This document shows positions 52,192 to 63,681 of a DNA stretch of 64,000 nt, piece after piece (position 1 is the stretch's first letter; each line of letters opens with the position of its first letter). The translations under genes were made by a program, and so were the position numbers. The DNA is from Magnetospirillum aberrantis SpK (lineage in GTDB: Bacteria; Pseudomonadota; Alphaproteobacteria; Rhodospirillales; Magnetospirillaceae). The stretch covers positions 124,001 to 188,000 of the forward strand of contig NZ_JAAIYP010000038.1 of the NCBI RefSeq assembly GCF_011022235.1. Reading direction: 5' to 3'. Below the pieces are notes generated by a model. The model was not told the origin of the DNA and did not search any database. It saw only the letters and a program-made list of their open reading frames with translations.

Positions 52192-52668
52192 TCAATCCGC
52201 CGGATCGGGCCGGTATTCGGTGACCACCCAGGTGCCGTCCTTGGCCTGACAGGCGGTGACGTCGCGCATGAACTTCTGTTCGCCGAAATCCGCATCCTGT
52301 TTGAGGTTGCGACAGGGACGGCCGGAACGGTCGGCGTATTGTGCCCCCAGTGGTGACACCAGCCCCCGGTCGCCGCCCTCGGTCCACGACACCGCCTCGC
52401 CGTCCTCGGCGGCGGCGATGGTGGCGCGGGCGTGCTTTTCCTCGGACGCGCCATCGACGTAGCTTCCGGCGGCATAGCCGACCAAGGCCCCGCCCAGCGC
52501 GCCGACCCAGGTGCCCTGGGTCGCGGTGGCCGCCACGGCGCGGCCGATGCCGGCGCCCACGGCGGCACCACCAGCGGTCCCGTAAATCTGGCCGTTGGTG
52601 GGCGCGGTGGACGAACAGCCCGCCACCATCAGCGCCACCACCGTCACCACCATGCCCTTGCGCGCCAT
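52192..52668 (-). CDS. Glycine-zipper lipoprotein
   Basis: 158 residues with a lipoprotein signal (MVVTVVALMVAGCSS, lipobox VAGC, Cys about 18), then a Gly-zipper stretch (IYGTAGGAAVGAGIGRAVAA and GALGGALVGYAAGSYVDG). The C-terminal domain has two cysteines (RPCRNL, VTACQAKDGTW), similar to 17-kDa surface-antigen-type proteins. Probably outer-membrane inner leaflet. ATG 52668 follows GGAGG. Confidence 0.85.
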   Translation of the reverse strand: MARKGMVVTVVALMVAGCSSTAPTNGQIYGTAGGAAVGAGIGRAVAATATQGTWVGALGGALVGYAAGSYVDGASEEKHARATIAAAEDGEAVSWTEGGDRGLVSPLGAQYADRSGRPCRNLKQDADFGEQKFMRDVTACQAKDGTWVVTEYRPDPAD

Positions 52669-52723
52669 TTCGGCCTCCGTCTGAAACTCTGGCGCCGGAT
52701 CATATCTCAACCCGGCAAGGCCG

Positions 52724-54061
52724 TCATCGTCCGGCGATGGTCAACCCGTCCACCCGCACGGTGGGACAATCGACGCCATAGCGGAATACCAGATCGTTGG
52801 CCGGCACCAGCTTGAGCAGCATGTCCCGAAGGTTGCCGGCGACGGTGATTTCCGACACCGGATAAGCGATTTCCCCACCGTCGATCCAGAAACCGGCGGC
52901 ACCGCGCGAGTAATCGCCGGTGACCATGTTGACGCCCTGGCCGAACAGTTCGGTGACATAGAAGCCCGAGACGATGTCGCCCACCATCTCCGCGACGGTG
53001 ACCGGACCGGCCTCAAGATAAAGGTTGCTGGCCGACGGACTGGGCGGCGAGGCGGTGCCACGGGTGGCATGGCCGGTGCTTTTCATCCCCAATTGCCGGG
53101 CGGACCGGCAATCCAGCAACCAAGATGCCAGCACCCCGTCCTCGACCAGCGCCAGCTTGCGGGTCTCGACGCCTTCGCCGTCGCATGGCCGCGACCGCAG
53201 CCCGCGCACCCGATGCGGGTCGTCCACCACCCGGATGCCATGCGCCATGATGCGCTTGCCCAAGGAATCCTTGAGAAACGAGGTTCCACGCGCCACCGCG
53301 GCGCCGTTGATCGCGCCCGACAGGCTGCCCAACAGGCCACGGCTGACGCGCGGGTCGAACACCACCGGCACCTGGCAACTCTTGACCTTGCGCGCCCCCA
53401 GACGGCGCACCGCCCGGCGGCCGGCTTCGCGCCCCACGTCCTCGGGACTGCGCAGATCGGCCAGATGCACCGCCGAGGTGTAGTCGTAGTCGCGTTCCAT
53501 GCCGGTCGCCCCCTCGCCCGCCAGAACCGAGGCGGAAAGCGACGACGACGTCACCGCATAGGCGTGCGAGAAACCGTTCGAAGCGACGAACGCCACCGCC
53601 GAGCGCCCCCAACCGGCATCGGCCCCTTCGGAATTGGTGACGCCGCTCACCGCACGCGCACTGTCCTCGGTCCGCTTGCATAGCTCCAGCAAGTGCTCGG
53701 CGGTCGGTTCAGCGGCGTCGCAATTGTCCAGTTCGGGAAAGCTTCTGGCCAGTTCCGAGGGATCGGCCAACCCGGCGAAGGGGTCTTCCGGCACCGTCCG
53801 CGCCATGGCGACGGCGCGATCGACCAACTCGCCCAGCGCGGTTTCCGAACGATCCGACGACGACACCATGGCCTGACGTCGCCCGATCAGTACCCGCAAG
53901 CCGATGTCGCCGCCTTCCGAACGTTCAAGCCGCTCCAGCTTGCCCAGGCGCCAGCCCACCGATACCGACACGGAATCCAGGGACACGGCGTCGGCGGCGT
54001 CGGCTCCGGCGGCCTTGGCCTTGCACACCAGATTGTCGAGCAAAGCAAGCGTGTCGGACAT
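52724..54061 (-). CDS. pmbA: PmbA/TldE-family metalloprotease-like protein
   Basis: 445 residues. GGDIGLRVLIGRRQAMVSSSD (about 45), a long central part with QVPVVFDPRVSRGLLGSL (about 225) and a C-terminal VNMVTGDYSRGAAGFWIDG block are typical PmbA. PmbA itself lacks the metal motif and pairs with TldD (not here) to mature peptides such as microcins and to act on antitoxins. ATG 54061 chosen because the frame's first M lacks a ribosome site. Confidence 0.92.
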   Translation of the reverse strand: MSDTLALLDNLVCKAKAAGADAADAVSLDSVSVSVGWRLGKLERLERSEGGDIGLRVLIGRRQAMVSSSDRSETALGELVDRAVAMARTVPEDPFAGLADPSELARSFPELDNCDAAEPTAEHLLELCKRTEDSARAVSGVTNSEGADAGWGRSAVAFVASNGFSHAYAVTSSSLSASVLAGEGATGMERDYDYTSAVHLADLRSPEDVGREAGRRAVRRLGARKVKSCQVPVVFDPRVSRGLLGSLSGAINGAAVARGTSFLKDSLGKRIMAHGIRVVDDPHRVRGLRSRPCDGEGVETRKLALVEDGVLASWLLDCRSARQLGMKSTGHATRGTASPPSPSASNLYLEAGPVTVAEMVGDIVSGFYVTELFGQGVNMVTGDYSRGAAGFWIDGGEIAYPVSEITVAGNLRDMLLKLVPANDLVFRYGVDCPTVRVDGLTIAGR

Positions 54062-54264
54062 GGGGGCTTCCTCCGTTCGGACCGGCAAAGGAAATGGAAA
54101 GGCTGGCGCATGGCTACCGCCACAACACGCCAGCCAACGCTAGCACGGGCGATGGCGCCAGGGAACCCGGCGCGCGCAGCCTCCGCGAAAGCCGGGACTC
54201 AATCGTGGATTGGTGGTATACTTTTCCGTGTCAACCTGTGCCAAGCGCGAAGGGGGAGGGGATC

Positions 54265-54549
54265 ATGGCCACCTCCGCCATATCCGCCGCATCGTCGACG
54301 GACACCCAATACCCGATTTTGATCAACGGCTACCTGTGCTACAGCGCCGCCGAAGTCCGCGCCGCGCGCCAGTTGATCAACCCGCGCACCATCGACAAGG
54401 TCACCGGCCTGCCGGTCCGCGAAAGCGACACGCAATCCACATCGACCCGCCCCAGCTTCATGGAGAGCCTGCGCGGCTACAGCGCCCAAGGCACCAGCGA
54501 CGACGAGACCACCCGGCCGCGTGGCTCGTTGCTGAACATCCTGGCCTGA
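54265..54549 (+). CDS. Small hypothetical protein
   Basis: 94 residues with a strong GGGGGAGGGG ribosome site. Segments QYPILINGYLCYSAAEVRAA and INPRTIDKVTGLPVRES suggest a folded domain with a disordered polar tail. No domain, signal or membrane span recognised. Confidence 0.65.
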   Translation: MATSAISAASSTDTQYPILINGYLCYSAAEVRAARQLINPRTIDKVTGLPVRESDTQSTSTRPSFMESLRGYSAQGTSDDETTRPRGSLLNILA

Positions 54550-54600
54550 GGCGGGGTTCTTTCCTAGAATCGTCCTGCCTTCAATCACAGAGAGCGGATA

Positions 54601-55398
54601 ATGCGCTGGATATGGGCGTGTGCCCTGGCGTGGATCGCCATCATGTCAACCAGCCAGGCAACGGAACTGCGCGGCCGCCTCGAACAAGGCGGGCTGGCGT
54701 TGGGGCAGGCACGGCCGGGTGCCGACATCCGCCTGGACGGCCGCAACGTCCCCACCGATTCCGCAGGACGCTTCGCCTTGGGCTTCGGCCGCGACGCCCC
54801 GGCCCAGGCGGTTCTCGAAATCGATGGACAGCGTCAGATGCTGGCCATCGCCCCGCGTGCGTGGAAAATTCAACGTATCGACGGTCTGCCGCCGGCCAAG
54901 GTCACCCCCGATCCCTCGGACCTTGCCCGCATCAAGGCGGAAAACCAATTGGTGGCGGCGCGGCGGGAAATCGTCACCCCCATCGCCCAGTTCCTGGACG
55001 GAATCGCCGTCCCGGCCGATGGCCCGGTATCAGGCGTGTTCGGTAGCCAACGTGTGTTGAACGGCGAAGGCCGCGCCCCCCATTCCGGCACCGACATCGC
55101 CGCCCCAGCCGGTTCCCCCGTGCGGGCGCTGGCCTCGGGCACCGTCACCTTGGCCCATCCTGGCATGTTCTTCACCGGGCTGACGGCCATGGTCGATCAC
55201 GGCCTGGGGGTGCAAAGCGTCTATGCCCACCTGTCGCGGCTGGACGTGGTCGAGGGGCAGCACGTCGAGAAAGGCCAAGTGATCGGCGCGGTCGGCGCCT
55301 CGGGTCGGGCCACCGGTCCGCACCTGCATTGGGGGGTCAGCTGGCTGGACGTGCGTCTTGATCCCGAGACGGTTCTGGCCGTTCTCGCCACCCCCTGA
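54601..55398 (+). CDS. Secreted M23-family peptidase
   Basis: 265 residues with a signal peptide (IWACALAWIAIMSTSQA, cut near residue 22), an N-terminal beta domain and a LytM domain with HSGTDIAAPAGSPVRA and HLHWGVSWLDV, holding the zinc ligands (His, Asp, His). It should cut peptidoglycan crosslinks in the periplasm. Separate from the membrane-anchored M23 at 21.4 kb. Confidence 0.92.
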   Translation: MRWIWACALAWIAIMSTSQATELRGRLEQGGLALGQARPGADIRLDGRNVPTDSAGRFALGFGRDAPAQAVLEIDGQRQMLAIAPRAWKIQRIDGLPPAKVTPDPSDLARIKAENQLVAARREIVTPIAQFLDGIAVPADGPVSGVFGSQRVLNGEGRAPHSGTDIAAPAGSPVRALASGTVTLAHPGMFFTGLTAMVDHGLGVQSVYAHLSRLDVVEGQHVEKGQVIGAVGASGRATGPHLHWGVSWLDVRLDPETVLAVLATP

Positions 55399-55456
55399 CC
55401 CACCCCATACCTCAGTCATAATTTTACTGTGACGGAGGCGGCAATTTTTGTGCGCC

Positions 55457-55475
55457 AACAATTCCGCGAATTGTT
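55457..55475. promoter_or_regulatory. Perfect palindrome, candidate operator
   Basis: AACAATTCCGCGAATTGTT has two 8-bp perfect arms around CGC, in an AT-richer gap of 226 bp upstream of the two tiny genes. It could be a dimer-binding operator for them. Confidence 0.4.
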
Positions 55476-55624
55476 CTTTCCCACCGTCAGGCCAACACCG
55501 GAGAAGACGCGCGAAGACCTTGTGACAAAGGTAAACGACTCGTAAACACGCACACCCCTTGAGAAATTGACCCCACGATAAGAAAGGAGAATCATTCCAG
55601 ACAGAACGATAACGGGAGGTAATC

Positions 55625-55804
55625 ATGGGGTGCGTCTACCAGCCCGAGGGGAGTGAGAACCGTTGCCGGAGCTGTCGCTACTGGTTCGAGCGGTGCTGCC
55701 ATGCCCTGGCCCTGATGGAACCGGTGGAGCAGCGTTCCCATTGCCGCCACTTCGTCAACGAACGCACGACCCCCACCCCGTTGCTGGAGACCGCATCATG
55801 GTAG
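55625..55804 (+). CDS. 59-residue Cys-rich protein, putative zinc-binding
   Basis: 59 residues starting MGCVYQPEGSENRCRSCRY. Six cysteines (C3, CRSC, CC and HCRHF) suit a zinc ribbon or treble-clef fold. The start has a near-perfect GGGAGGTAATC ribosome site. It overlaps the next tiny gene by seven bases (ATGGTAG). No family recognised; too short for usual gene calling. Confidence 0.65.
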   Translation: MGCVYQPEGSENRCRSCRYWFERCCHALALMEPVEQRSHCRHFVNERTTPTPLLETASW

Positions 55805-55899
55805 GTCGTCTTCCTTTTCCCGACTTGATGCGCGATTCCCTGGTGGCCCTGGCGCCGGCGCTGTGCCATCTGCTGGCCGGCTGGGCCATCCTGGGCTGA
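55798..55899 (+). CDS. 33-residue hydrophobic peptide
   Basis: 33 residues: a short polar start and one hydrophobic stretch (LVALAPALCHLLAGWAILG), enough for a membrane span. Its ATG at 55798 lies inside the end of the Cys-rich gene, so translation is coupled. Small-protein genes are easily false; the overlap is the main support. Confidence 0.5.
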   Translation: MVGRLPFPDLMRDSLVALAPALCHLLAGWAILG

Positions 55900-55949
55900 T
55901 CCCCTTTTCCGGCGGTTGCCGGCCGATGAAACCGGTATAATGTCCTGGC

Positions 55950-56543
55950 ATGGACGACGGTTTCGCCTCTCTTCTGGCCCGCGTGCGCGCCTGCACCTTG
56001 TGCGCCCCCCATTTGCCGCTAGGGCCACGTCCGATCCTGCGCGCCAACCCTGGCGCACGGTTGCTGATCGTGGGGCAGGCGCCGGGAACCAAGGTGCACG
56101 AGACCGGCCTGCCGTGGAACGACCGTTCCGGCGACCGGTTGCGACAGTGGTTGAACCTTGGCCGCGACACGTTTTATGACGAGGACCGCGTCGCCATCGT
56201 ACCGACGGGGTTATGTTATCCCGGCCGCGACCCCAAGGGGGGCGACCTGCCGCCGCGCCCGGAATGTGCGCCGCTTTGGCATCCGCAAATCCTGCCCCTG
56301 CTGACCGAGATCCGGCTGACGCTGGTGGTGGGGTCCTATGCCCAGGCGGCGCTGTTGGGAACACGGCGCGCCGGCACCATGACCGAGACGGTGGCGGCGT
56401 GGCAGGGTTACGGCCCGAACCTGTTCCCCCTGCCCCATCCCAGTTGGCGCACCACCGCCTGGGAAAACAGAAATCCTTGGTTCGCGGCCGAATTGCTGCC
56501 TGATTTACGCTCGCGCGTGCATGCCCTGCTGAATTCGCCGTGA
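55950..56543 (+). CDS. Uracil-DNA glycosylase family protein
   Basis: 197 residues with family motif 1-like VGQAPGTKVHETGLPWNDRS (about 37) and motif 2 LPHPSWRT (about 160, HPSxR). CTLC near residue 15 and GRDP-type linkers resemble family 4/related DUF branches, though only two cysteines are evident, so an Fe-S cluster is doubtful. May remove uracil or be a family member of unknown substrate. Confidence 0.82.
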   Translation: MDDGFASLLARVRACTLCAPHLPLGPRPILRANPGARLLIVGQAPGTKVHETGLPWNDRSGDRLRQWLNLGRDTFYDEDRVAIVPTGLCYPGRDPKGGDLPPRPECAPLWHPQILPLLTEIRLTLVVGSYAQAALLGTRRAGTMTETVAAWQGYGPNLFPLPHPSWRTTAWENRNPWFAAELLPDLRSRVHALLNSP

Positions 56544-56591
56544 CCAATTCCTGGCACGGTGGCGGGCAAAGATGTTAAAGCAGCCGCCACC

Positions 56592-57506
56592 ATGATCGTC
56601 CGCGACAATCCTTCCGCCTGGCAATTGCTGTTCATCCTGCGCGGTTCCATCCTGCCGCGCATCGGCCGGCCACTGGCGCTGACCGTCGGCATCGCGGTGG
56701 CCGCCACCCTTTTGCACGGCCGGCTGTTCGACACCAAGATCACCCTGACCCCCATTCCCTTCAGCTTGATCGGGTTGGCGCTGGCCATCTTTCTGGGCTT
56801 TCGCAACAACGCCACCTACGACCGCTGGTGGGAAGCCCGCAAATTGTGGGGAGAATTGCTGATCCGGGCCCGCAGCCTGACCCGGCAATGGCTGTGCCAC
56901 GTCACCCCCGCCGATGAAGACCAGCACCGCCGTCAGGTCTATCGCCTGATCGCCTTTGCCCACGCCCTGAAACACGCCTTGCGCGGCGAGGGAACGGACC
57001 ATACCGGCGACTTCCTGAACCAAGACGAGCGCCCCGGCTGTGTCGCCGCCGCCAATCCTCCCGACGCCATCCTGCGTCGTGTCGGAGCCGAGTTGGCGGC
57101 GGCGGTAGCTGGCGGCCGGGTCAACCCCATGCTGGCCGCGGCCATCGAGAACAATCTGGACGGCCTTGCCGCCGTCCAGGCCGGATGCGAACGCATCCGC
57201 ACCACGCCGCTGCCCTTCGCCTACACCTTGCTGTTGCACCGCACGGCCTATCTTTATTGCCTGATGCTGCCGTTCGGGCTGGTGGACAGCATCGGCTACG
57301 CCACGCCGGTGGTGGTGGGGCTGATCTCCTACACCTTTTTCGGCCTCGACGCGCTGGGCGACGAATTGGAGGAACCGTTCGGAACCCAGGCCAACGCCCT
57401 GGCCCTGGATACGCTGTGCCGGCGGGCGGAAATCGACCTGCGCGCCGCCTTGGGCGAACAGGACTTGCCCGAGATGCCCAAGCCCGTGGATTTCTGTCTG
57501 ATGTGA
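56592..57506 (+). CDS. Bestrophin-family (UPF0187) channel
   Basis: 304 residues with MIVRDNPSAWQLLFILRGSI at the N-terminus, TPIPFSLIGLALAIFLGFRN (first pore helices), NNATYDRWWEARKLWG and a C-terminal pair with LPFGLVDSIGYATPVVVG. Prokaryotic bestrophins are pentameric ion channels. ATG 56592 chosen because family members begin at this motif; GTG 56559 is an alternative. Confidence 0.9.
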   Translation: MIVRDNPSAWQLLFILRGSILPRIGRPLALTVGIAVAATLLHGRLFDTKITLTPIPFSLIGLALAIFLGFRNNATYDRWWEARKLWGELLIRARSLTRQWLCHVTPADEDQHRRQVYRLIAFAHALKHALRGEGTDHTGDFLNQDERPGCVAAANPPDAILRRVGAELAAAVAGGRVNPMLAAAIENNLDGLAAVQAGCERIRTTPLPFAYTLLLHRTAYLYCLMLPFGLVDSIGYATPVVVGLISYTFFGLDALGDELEEPFGTQANALALDTLCRRAEIDLRAALGEQDLPEMPKPVDFCLM

Positions 57507-58073
57507 TCAGCGCCCCAACAGGCCGTCGATCTCGCCCTGATCCATGGCGCGGTTGGAACCATGGATGATGGCCGAAGCGCAATCCATCAACGCCTGGGCT
57601 GTCCGCGCCAGCACCCGGCACGATTCGCCCAATTGTTCGGGGCCGGCGCCACCGGCGATTTCCGCGTCGATGCGATCCACACCCTCGACGATCAGGGTGT
57701 TCAACTGCCGGATGGTTTCCTCGAACGGCAGACGGTAGACACTGGGCACCCGGTCATAGGCCTCGACGGCCAATTGCTTGTCGCGGAAGGTGGAATCGGC
57801 GAAATGGTCCTTATAGGACTTGGGTTGCCACAGCTTGCATTCCTCGATCATGTCCGGCATGTCCGGCAGCATGTCGAGCAGCATGACGATCTCGTTGAAA
57901 TGGTTGAGGTAATCCGTGGCAAGCAGAGTCTGGGCGCTGATGTTGGTGCCTTCGACCCGCTGGCGATAGTCCTCGAACCCGGCCAGCTCGTCGGACGGAA
58001 TATCGACGTCCACTCGTCCCTCTCCCTTACCTTCCCCCAACCATATCCTGGCTTGCAGGTCTTCTAAATTCAA
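57507..58073 (-). CDS. Conserved hypothetical with FliM-like CheY-binding motif at the C-terminus
   Basis: 188 residues, helical, with a conserved centre (YLNHFNEIVMLLDMLPDMPD, KSYKDHFADSTFRD). The C-terminus AMDQGEIDGLLGR resembles the flagellar switch peptide SQ-EIDALL, normally at the N-terminus of FliM where phospho-CheY binds. It may therefore bind a CheY-like regulator; not shown. The stop abuts that of the bestrophin gene (convergent). Confidence 0.75.
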   Translation of the reverse strand: MNLEDLQARIWLGEGKGEGRVDVDIPSDELAGFEDYRQRVEGTNISAQTLLATDYLNHFNEIVMLLDMLPDMPDMIEECKLWQPKSYKDHFADSTFRDKQLAVEAYDRVPSVYRLPFEETIRQLNTLIVEGVDRIDAEIAGGAGPEQLGESCRVLARTAQALMDCASAIIHGSNRAMDQGEIDGLLGR

Positions 58074-58100
58074 GGAAAACGCGCGGGGGATAAGAACGCA

Positions 58101-58559
58101 TCAGGCGCGATGATAGGGGTGCCCCGAAAGGATCGCCTGGGCCCGCCACAATTGTTCGGCCGCCATGGCACGAACCAGCATGTGCGGCCAAGTCATGGCC
58201 CCGAACGACAGCATCAGGTCGGCACGCGCCCGCACCGCGTCGCCATGGCCATCGGCGCCACCGATCAACAGCGCCAGATCGGCGACGCCGTCGTCACGCC
58301 ACCGCCCCAGGCGACGGGCGAAATCCTCGGAACCCATGGATTTTCCGCGTTCGTCGAGCGCGATCACCACCGCGCCGGCAGGAATGGCGGCCAACAGCAA
58401 TTCCGCCTCGCGCGCCTTGCGGTCAGGCACCGGCAACGGCCGTTTTTCCTCGACCTCGCGCAAGGTGAGCGGCGGCGTCAGACGGCGGGCATATTGCTGG
58501 AACAGGTCAAGCTCGGGGCCGGGCTTGGCCCGACCCACCGCAGCCAACCACAGTTTCAC
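58101..58559 (-). CDS. rlmH: 23S rRNA (pseudouridine1915-N3)-methyltransferase
   Basis: 152 residues, SPOUT-fold methyltransferase: start VKLWLAAVGRAKPGPE, PAGAVVIALDERGKSMGSED, LALLIGGADGH and the C-terminal knot SFGAMTWPHMLVR, HPYHR. GTG 58559 is the start. It lies four bases after rsfS. Confidence 0.95.
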   Translation of the reverse strand: MKLWLAAVGRAKPGPELDLFQQYARRLTPPLTLREVEEKRPLPVPDRKAREAELLLAAIPAGAVVIALDERGKSMGSEDFARRLGRWRDDGVADLALLIGGADGHGDAVRARADLMLSFGAMTWPHMLVRAMAAEQLWRAQAILSGHPYHRA

Positions 58560-58563
58560 CGCT

Positions 58564-58932
58564 TTAGACCGAGGCCTGAACGGCCGAGGCGAAAGCGTCC
58601 TTGGTGCGTGCCCCCAAACTGGCCGGACGGGTGCCGCCCCACATCTTTTCCAGATTGTAGAAGGCGCGAACCTCGGGCCGGAACAGGTGGACGATGATGT
58701 CGCCGCCATCGATCAGCACCCAGTCGCCCTGGGGCAAACCCTCGACCGACACAGGCTGGCCGGCGTCCTTGAGCGCACGCATCAGGTGGTCGGCCATGGC
58801 GCCGACCTGACGCGACGATGCGCCCGACGCCATGATCATGTGGTCGGCGATGGACGACTTGCCGCGCAAATCGACCACGACGATGTCTTCGGCCTTGTCG
58901 TCATCAAGCTTGGCAACGACAAGATCGACCAA
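58564..58932 (-). CDS. rsfS: Ribosomal silencing factor
   Basis: RsfS binds L14 and blocks subunit joining when nutrients are low. About 122 residues with DDDKAEDIVVVDLRGKSSIA, DHMIMASGASSRQVGAMADH, and GDWVLIDGGDIIVHLF. The frame opens only with TTG (58932); the codons upstream include no ATG, GTG or TTG with a ribosome site, so the exact start is uncertain and might lie a few residues upstream. It follows nadD, 38 bases apart. Confidence 0.92.
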   Translation of the reverse strand: MVDLVVAKLDDDKAEDIVVVDLRGKSSIADHMIMASGASSRQVGAMADHLMRALKDAGQPVSVEGLPQGDWVLIDGGDIIVHLFRPEVRAFYNLEKMWGGTRPASLGARTKDAFASAVQASV

Positions 58933-58970
58933 TTCTTCCGCCGAGGCGATGGCGGGCTGGGACCGGGTGG

Positions 58971-59597
58971 TTATGGGTTTGCTCCTTCAAAAAAGCCTGG
59001 CCTTTGGCTGCGAATGGCGGTGGCCGAGGCGGGATGCAGCCGGGTATGCAAATAGACCCAAGCCGGCAACGGACGCTTCACCAGACCGCGCGCAGCCCGA
59101 TCGGCAAGCCGGAAACGCGACAGGCGCCGGGCAGCCTTGGCCGCCAGCGCCTTCTGAGAATAGGGAGCACGCGCCAGAATCGCAACCGGAACAGCCTGGA
59201 AAATACGGGTCCAGCGTGCCCAGCGAGCCATCTGCGCCAGATTGTCCGCCCCCATCAGCCAGACGAAGCGGACGCGGGGGAACCGGGTCGCCAGTTTGCC
59301 CAGCGTATCGACGGTATAGCGGGTGCCCAGGTCCGTCTCGATGGCGGTGGCGTGCAGACGCGGATGCCCGGCCACCACCCGTTGCGCCGAACGCAACCGC
59401 GTCGCCAGGGGGGCCATGCCGGCCGATGGCTTCAGGGGATTTTGCGGACTGACCAGCAACCATACCTGATCCAGCCCCAACAATCCCAAGGCGGTCTCGG
59501 CCACATGGCGGTGGCCGTCATGGGCGGGATTGAACGACCCGCCCAACAGCCCGACCCGAACCCGCCGCCGGTCGCCCCAGGGATTGAGCGGGATCAT
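58971..59597 (-). CDS. nadD: Nicotinate-nucleotide adenylyltransferase
   Basis: NAD synthesis enzyme. 208 residues with GLLGGSFNPAHDGHRHVAET (HxGH, about 16-35), QNPLKPS, LMGADNLAQMARW and a C-terminal IRSQRP block standing for the usual ISSTxIR. ATG 59597 chosen; the longer frame has no ribosome site. First gene of nadD-rsfS-rlmH. Confidence 0.93.
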   Translation of the reverse strand: MIPLNPWGDRRRVRVGLLGGSFNPAHDGHRHVAETALGLLGLDQVWLLVSPQNPLKPSAGMAPLATRLRSAQRVVAGHPRLHATAIETDLGTRYTVDTLGKLATRFPRVRFVWLMGADNLAQMARWARWTRIFQAVPVAILARAPYSQKALAAKAARRLSRFRLADRAARGLVKRPLPAWVYLHTRLHPASATAIRSQRPGFFEGANP

Positions 59598-59616
59598 CGC
59601 GGCAACCTGGAACAGT

Positions 59617-59697
59617 GATACGGATGAACACGGATGAACGCGGAGCGTATCAGCGGCACCACCCATCCGAGTCCATCCGTGTCCATCCGTGTCACCT
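59617..59697. repeat. Interspersed CACGGATG-type repeat
   Basis: Copies of ACGGATGAACACGGATG on one side and CCATCCGTGTCCATCCGTG on the other form an inverted, partly tandem repeat between nadD and proA. Similar short palindromic repeats recur between genes in many bacteria; extent in this genome cannot be seen. Confidence 0.6.
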
Positions 59698-59703
59698 TAT
59701 TCC

Positions 59704-60966
59704 TCAGCCCGGCCGGGTCTGGCCCGAGCCCAGCACCTTGTACTTGAAGGTGCAAAGCTGTTCGACGCCGACCGGACCACGGGCATGCATGCGGCCCGTC
59801 GAAATTCCGATCTCCGCCCCCATGCCGAATTCGCCGCCATCGGCGAACTGAGTCGAGGCGTTCCAGCACACGATGGCCGAGTCGCAGCCGTTAAGGAAGG
59901 TTTCGGCCGCGGCCGGATCCTCGGTGACGATGGCTTCGGTGTGGTGACTGCCGTTGGCGTTGATGTGGTCCACCGCCGCCTGCACGCCGTCCACCACCTT
60001 GACCGAGATGATGGCGTCCAGATATTCGGTGCGCCAATCCTCGTCGGTGGCGGGCACCACGCGGGGATCCACCGCCTGAGTCGCCGCATCGCCGCGCACC
60101 TCGCACCCAGCCTCCAGCAGGTCGCGTACCAGCACCGGCAACAACGCCTGCGCCTGGGCATCCACCAGCAAGGTTTCGGTGGCGCCGCAAATGCCGGTGC
60201 GGCGCATCTTGGCGTTCAGCACCAGCTTGCGCGCCATGTCGGAATCGGCCGCGCCGTCCACATAGGTATGGCAGATGCCTTCCAGATGCTGGAACAGCGG
60301 GATACGGCTTTCCCTGGCGACCCGCTCCACCAGCGACTTGCCGCCGCGCGGCACGATGACGTCGATATAATCGGTCATGGTCAGCATCTCGCCCACTGCC
60401 GCGCGGTCGGTGGTGGGGACCATCTGCACCGCGTCCTGGGGCAACCCGACGGCCTCGATGCCGGCGCGCAACGCCGCCATGATGGCCTGGGACGAATGAT
60501 AGCTTTCCGAGCCGCCGCGCAGGATGGCGGCATTGCCCGATTTCAGGCACAGGGCAGCGGCGTCGGCGGTGACGTTGGGACGGCTTTCATAGATGATGCC
60601 GATCACCCCCAGCGGCACGGCGACGCGCTGGATGCGCAGGCCGTTGGGACGGTCCCATTCGGCCAGCACCCGGCCGACCGGATCGGGCAATTCGGCGACG
60701 ACCTCGAGCCCGGCGGCCATGCCCTCGATGCGGACATCGTTGAGCAGCAGGCGATCCAGCAGCGCCTTGGTCAGGCCCTTGGCCTCACCCGCCGCCATGT
60801 CCTTGGCGTTGGCCGCCTTGATCGACTCGGCCTGAGCCCGCAGAGCCGCCGCCGCGCCGCGCAACGCCGCGTCCTTGGCCGGGCCCGGCACCAGCGCCAA
60901 CTGGCGGGCGGCGGTGCGGGCCTTTTGGCCCAGGTCGGTCATCAGCGTGTGCAGTTCGGTGCTCAC
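59704..60966 (-). CDS. proA: Gamma-glutamyl phosphate reductase
   Basis: Second step of proline synthesis, glutamyl-5-phosphate to the semialdehyde. 420 residues; [38 protein letters not shown] and [20 protein letters not shown] (about 215-240) are characteristic, with the catalytic Cys in GICHTYVD (about 250). Start GTG 60966, just after proB's stop. Confidence 0.95.
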   Translation of the reverse strand: MSTELHTLMTDLGQKARTAARQLALVPGPAKDAALRGAAAALRAQAESIKAANAKDMAAGEAKGLTKALLDRLLLNDVRIEGMAAGLEVVAELPDPVGRVLAEWDRPNGLRIQRVAVPLGVIGIIYESRPNVTADAAALCLKSGNAAILRGGSESYHSSQAIMAALRAGIEAVGLPQDAVQMVPTTDRAAVGEMLTMTDYIDVIVPRGGKSLVERVARESRIPLFQHLEGICHTYVDGAADSDMARKLVLNAKMRRTGICGATETLLVDAQAQALLPVLVRDLLEAGCEVRGDAATQAVDPRVVPATDEDWRTEYLDAIISVKVVDGVQAAVDHINANGSHHTEAIVTEDPAAAETFLNGCDSAIVCWNASTQFADGGEFGMGAEIGISTGRMHARGPVGVEQLCTFKYKVLGSGQTRPG

Positions 60967-60968
60967 AG

Positions 60969-63309
<2,341 letters not shown>

Positions 63310-63324
63310 TTATGTCGAAACGGC

Positions 63325-63357
63325 AAAAAGGGGAACGGTCCTTGACCGTTCCCCTTT
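63325..63357 (-). terminator. Intrinsic terminator of the rplU-rpmA operon
   Basis: GGGGAACGGTC and GACCGTTCCCC form an 11-bp stem around CTT, followed on the minus strand by TTTTT. Confidence 0.88.
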
Positions 63358-63386
63358 CGCAAAACCTTTCCGTCGGGGACGGCCGA

Positions 63387-63653
63387 TTACTCGGCGGCCT
63401 CCGGCAGCGGCGCCACGTCGATGAAGGTGCGCTCGCCGCGATGGCGGAAGCTGACCTGACCGGCGGTGGTGGCGAACAAGGTGTGATCCTTGCCCATGCC
63501 GACATTCACGCCGGGATAGAACTTGGTGCCGCGCTGACGGACGATGATGTTGCCCGAGATGACGAGTTCGCCGCCGAACTTCTTGACGCCGAGGCGCTGA
63601 CCCGCGGAGTCGCGGCCGTTACGGGACGAACCACCAGCCTTTTTATGAGCCAT
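63387..63653 (-). CDS. rpmA: Ribosomal protein L27
   Basis: 88 residues starting [20 protein letters not shown], with [20 protein letters not shown] and [20 protein letters not shown]. 50S subunit protein at the peptidyl transferase centre. Downstream of rplU, as usual. Confidence 0.97.
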   Translation of the reverse strand: MAHKKAGGSSRNGRDSAGQRLGVKKFGGELVISGNIIVRQRGTKFYPGVNVGMGKDHTLFATTAGQVSFRHRGERTFIDVAPLPEAAE

Positions 63654-63681
63654 GGTCTCTTACTCCTAAAACTTCCGCGGC

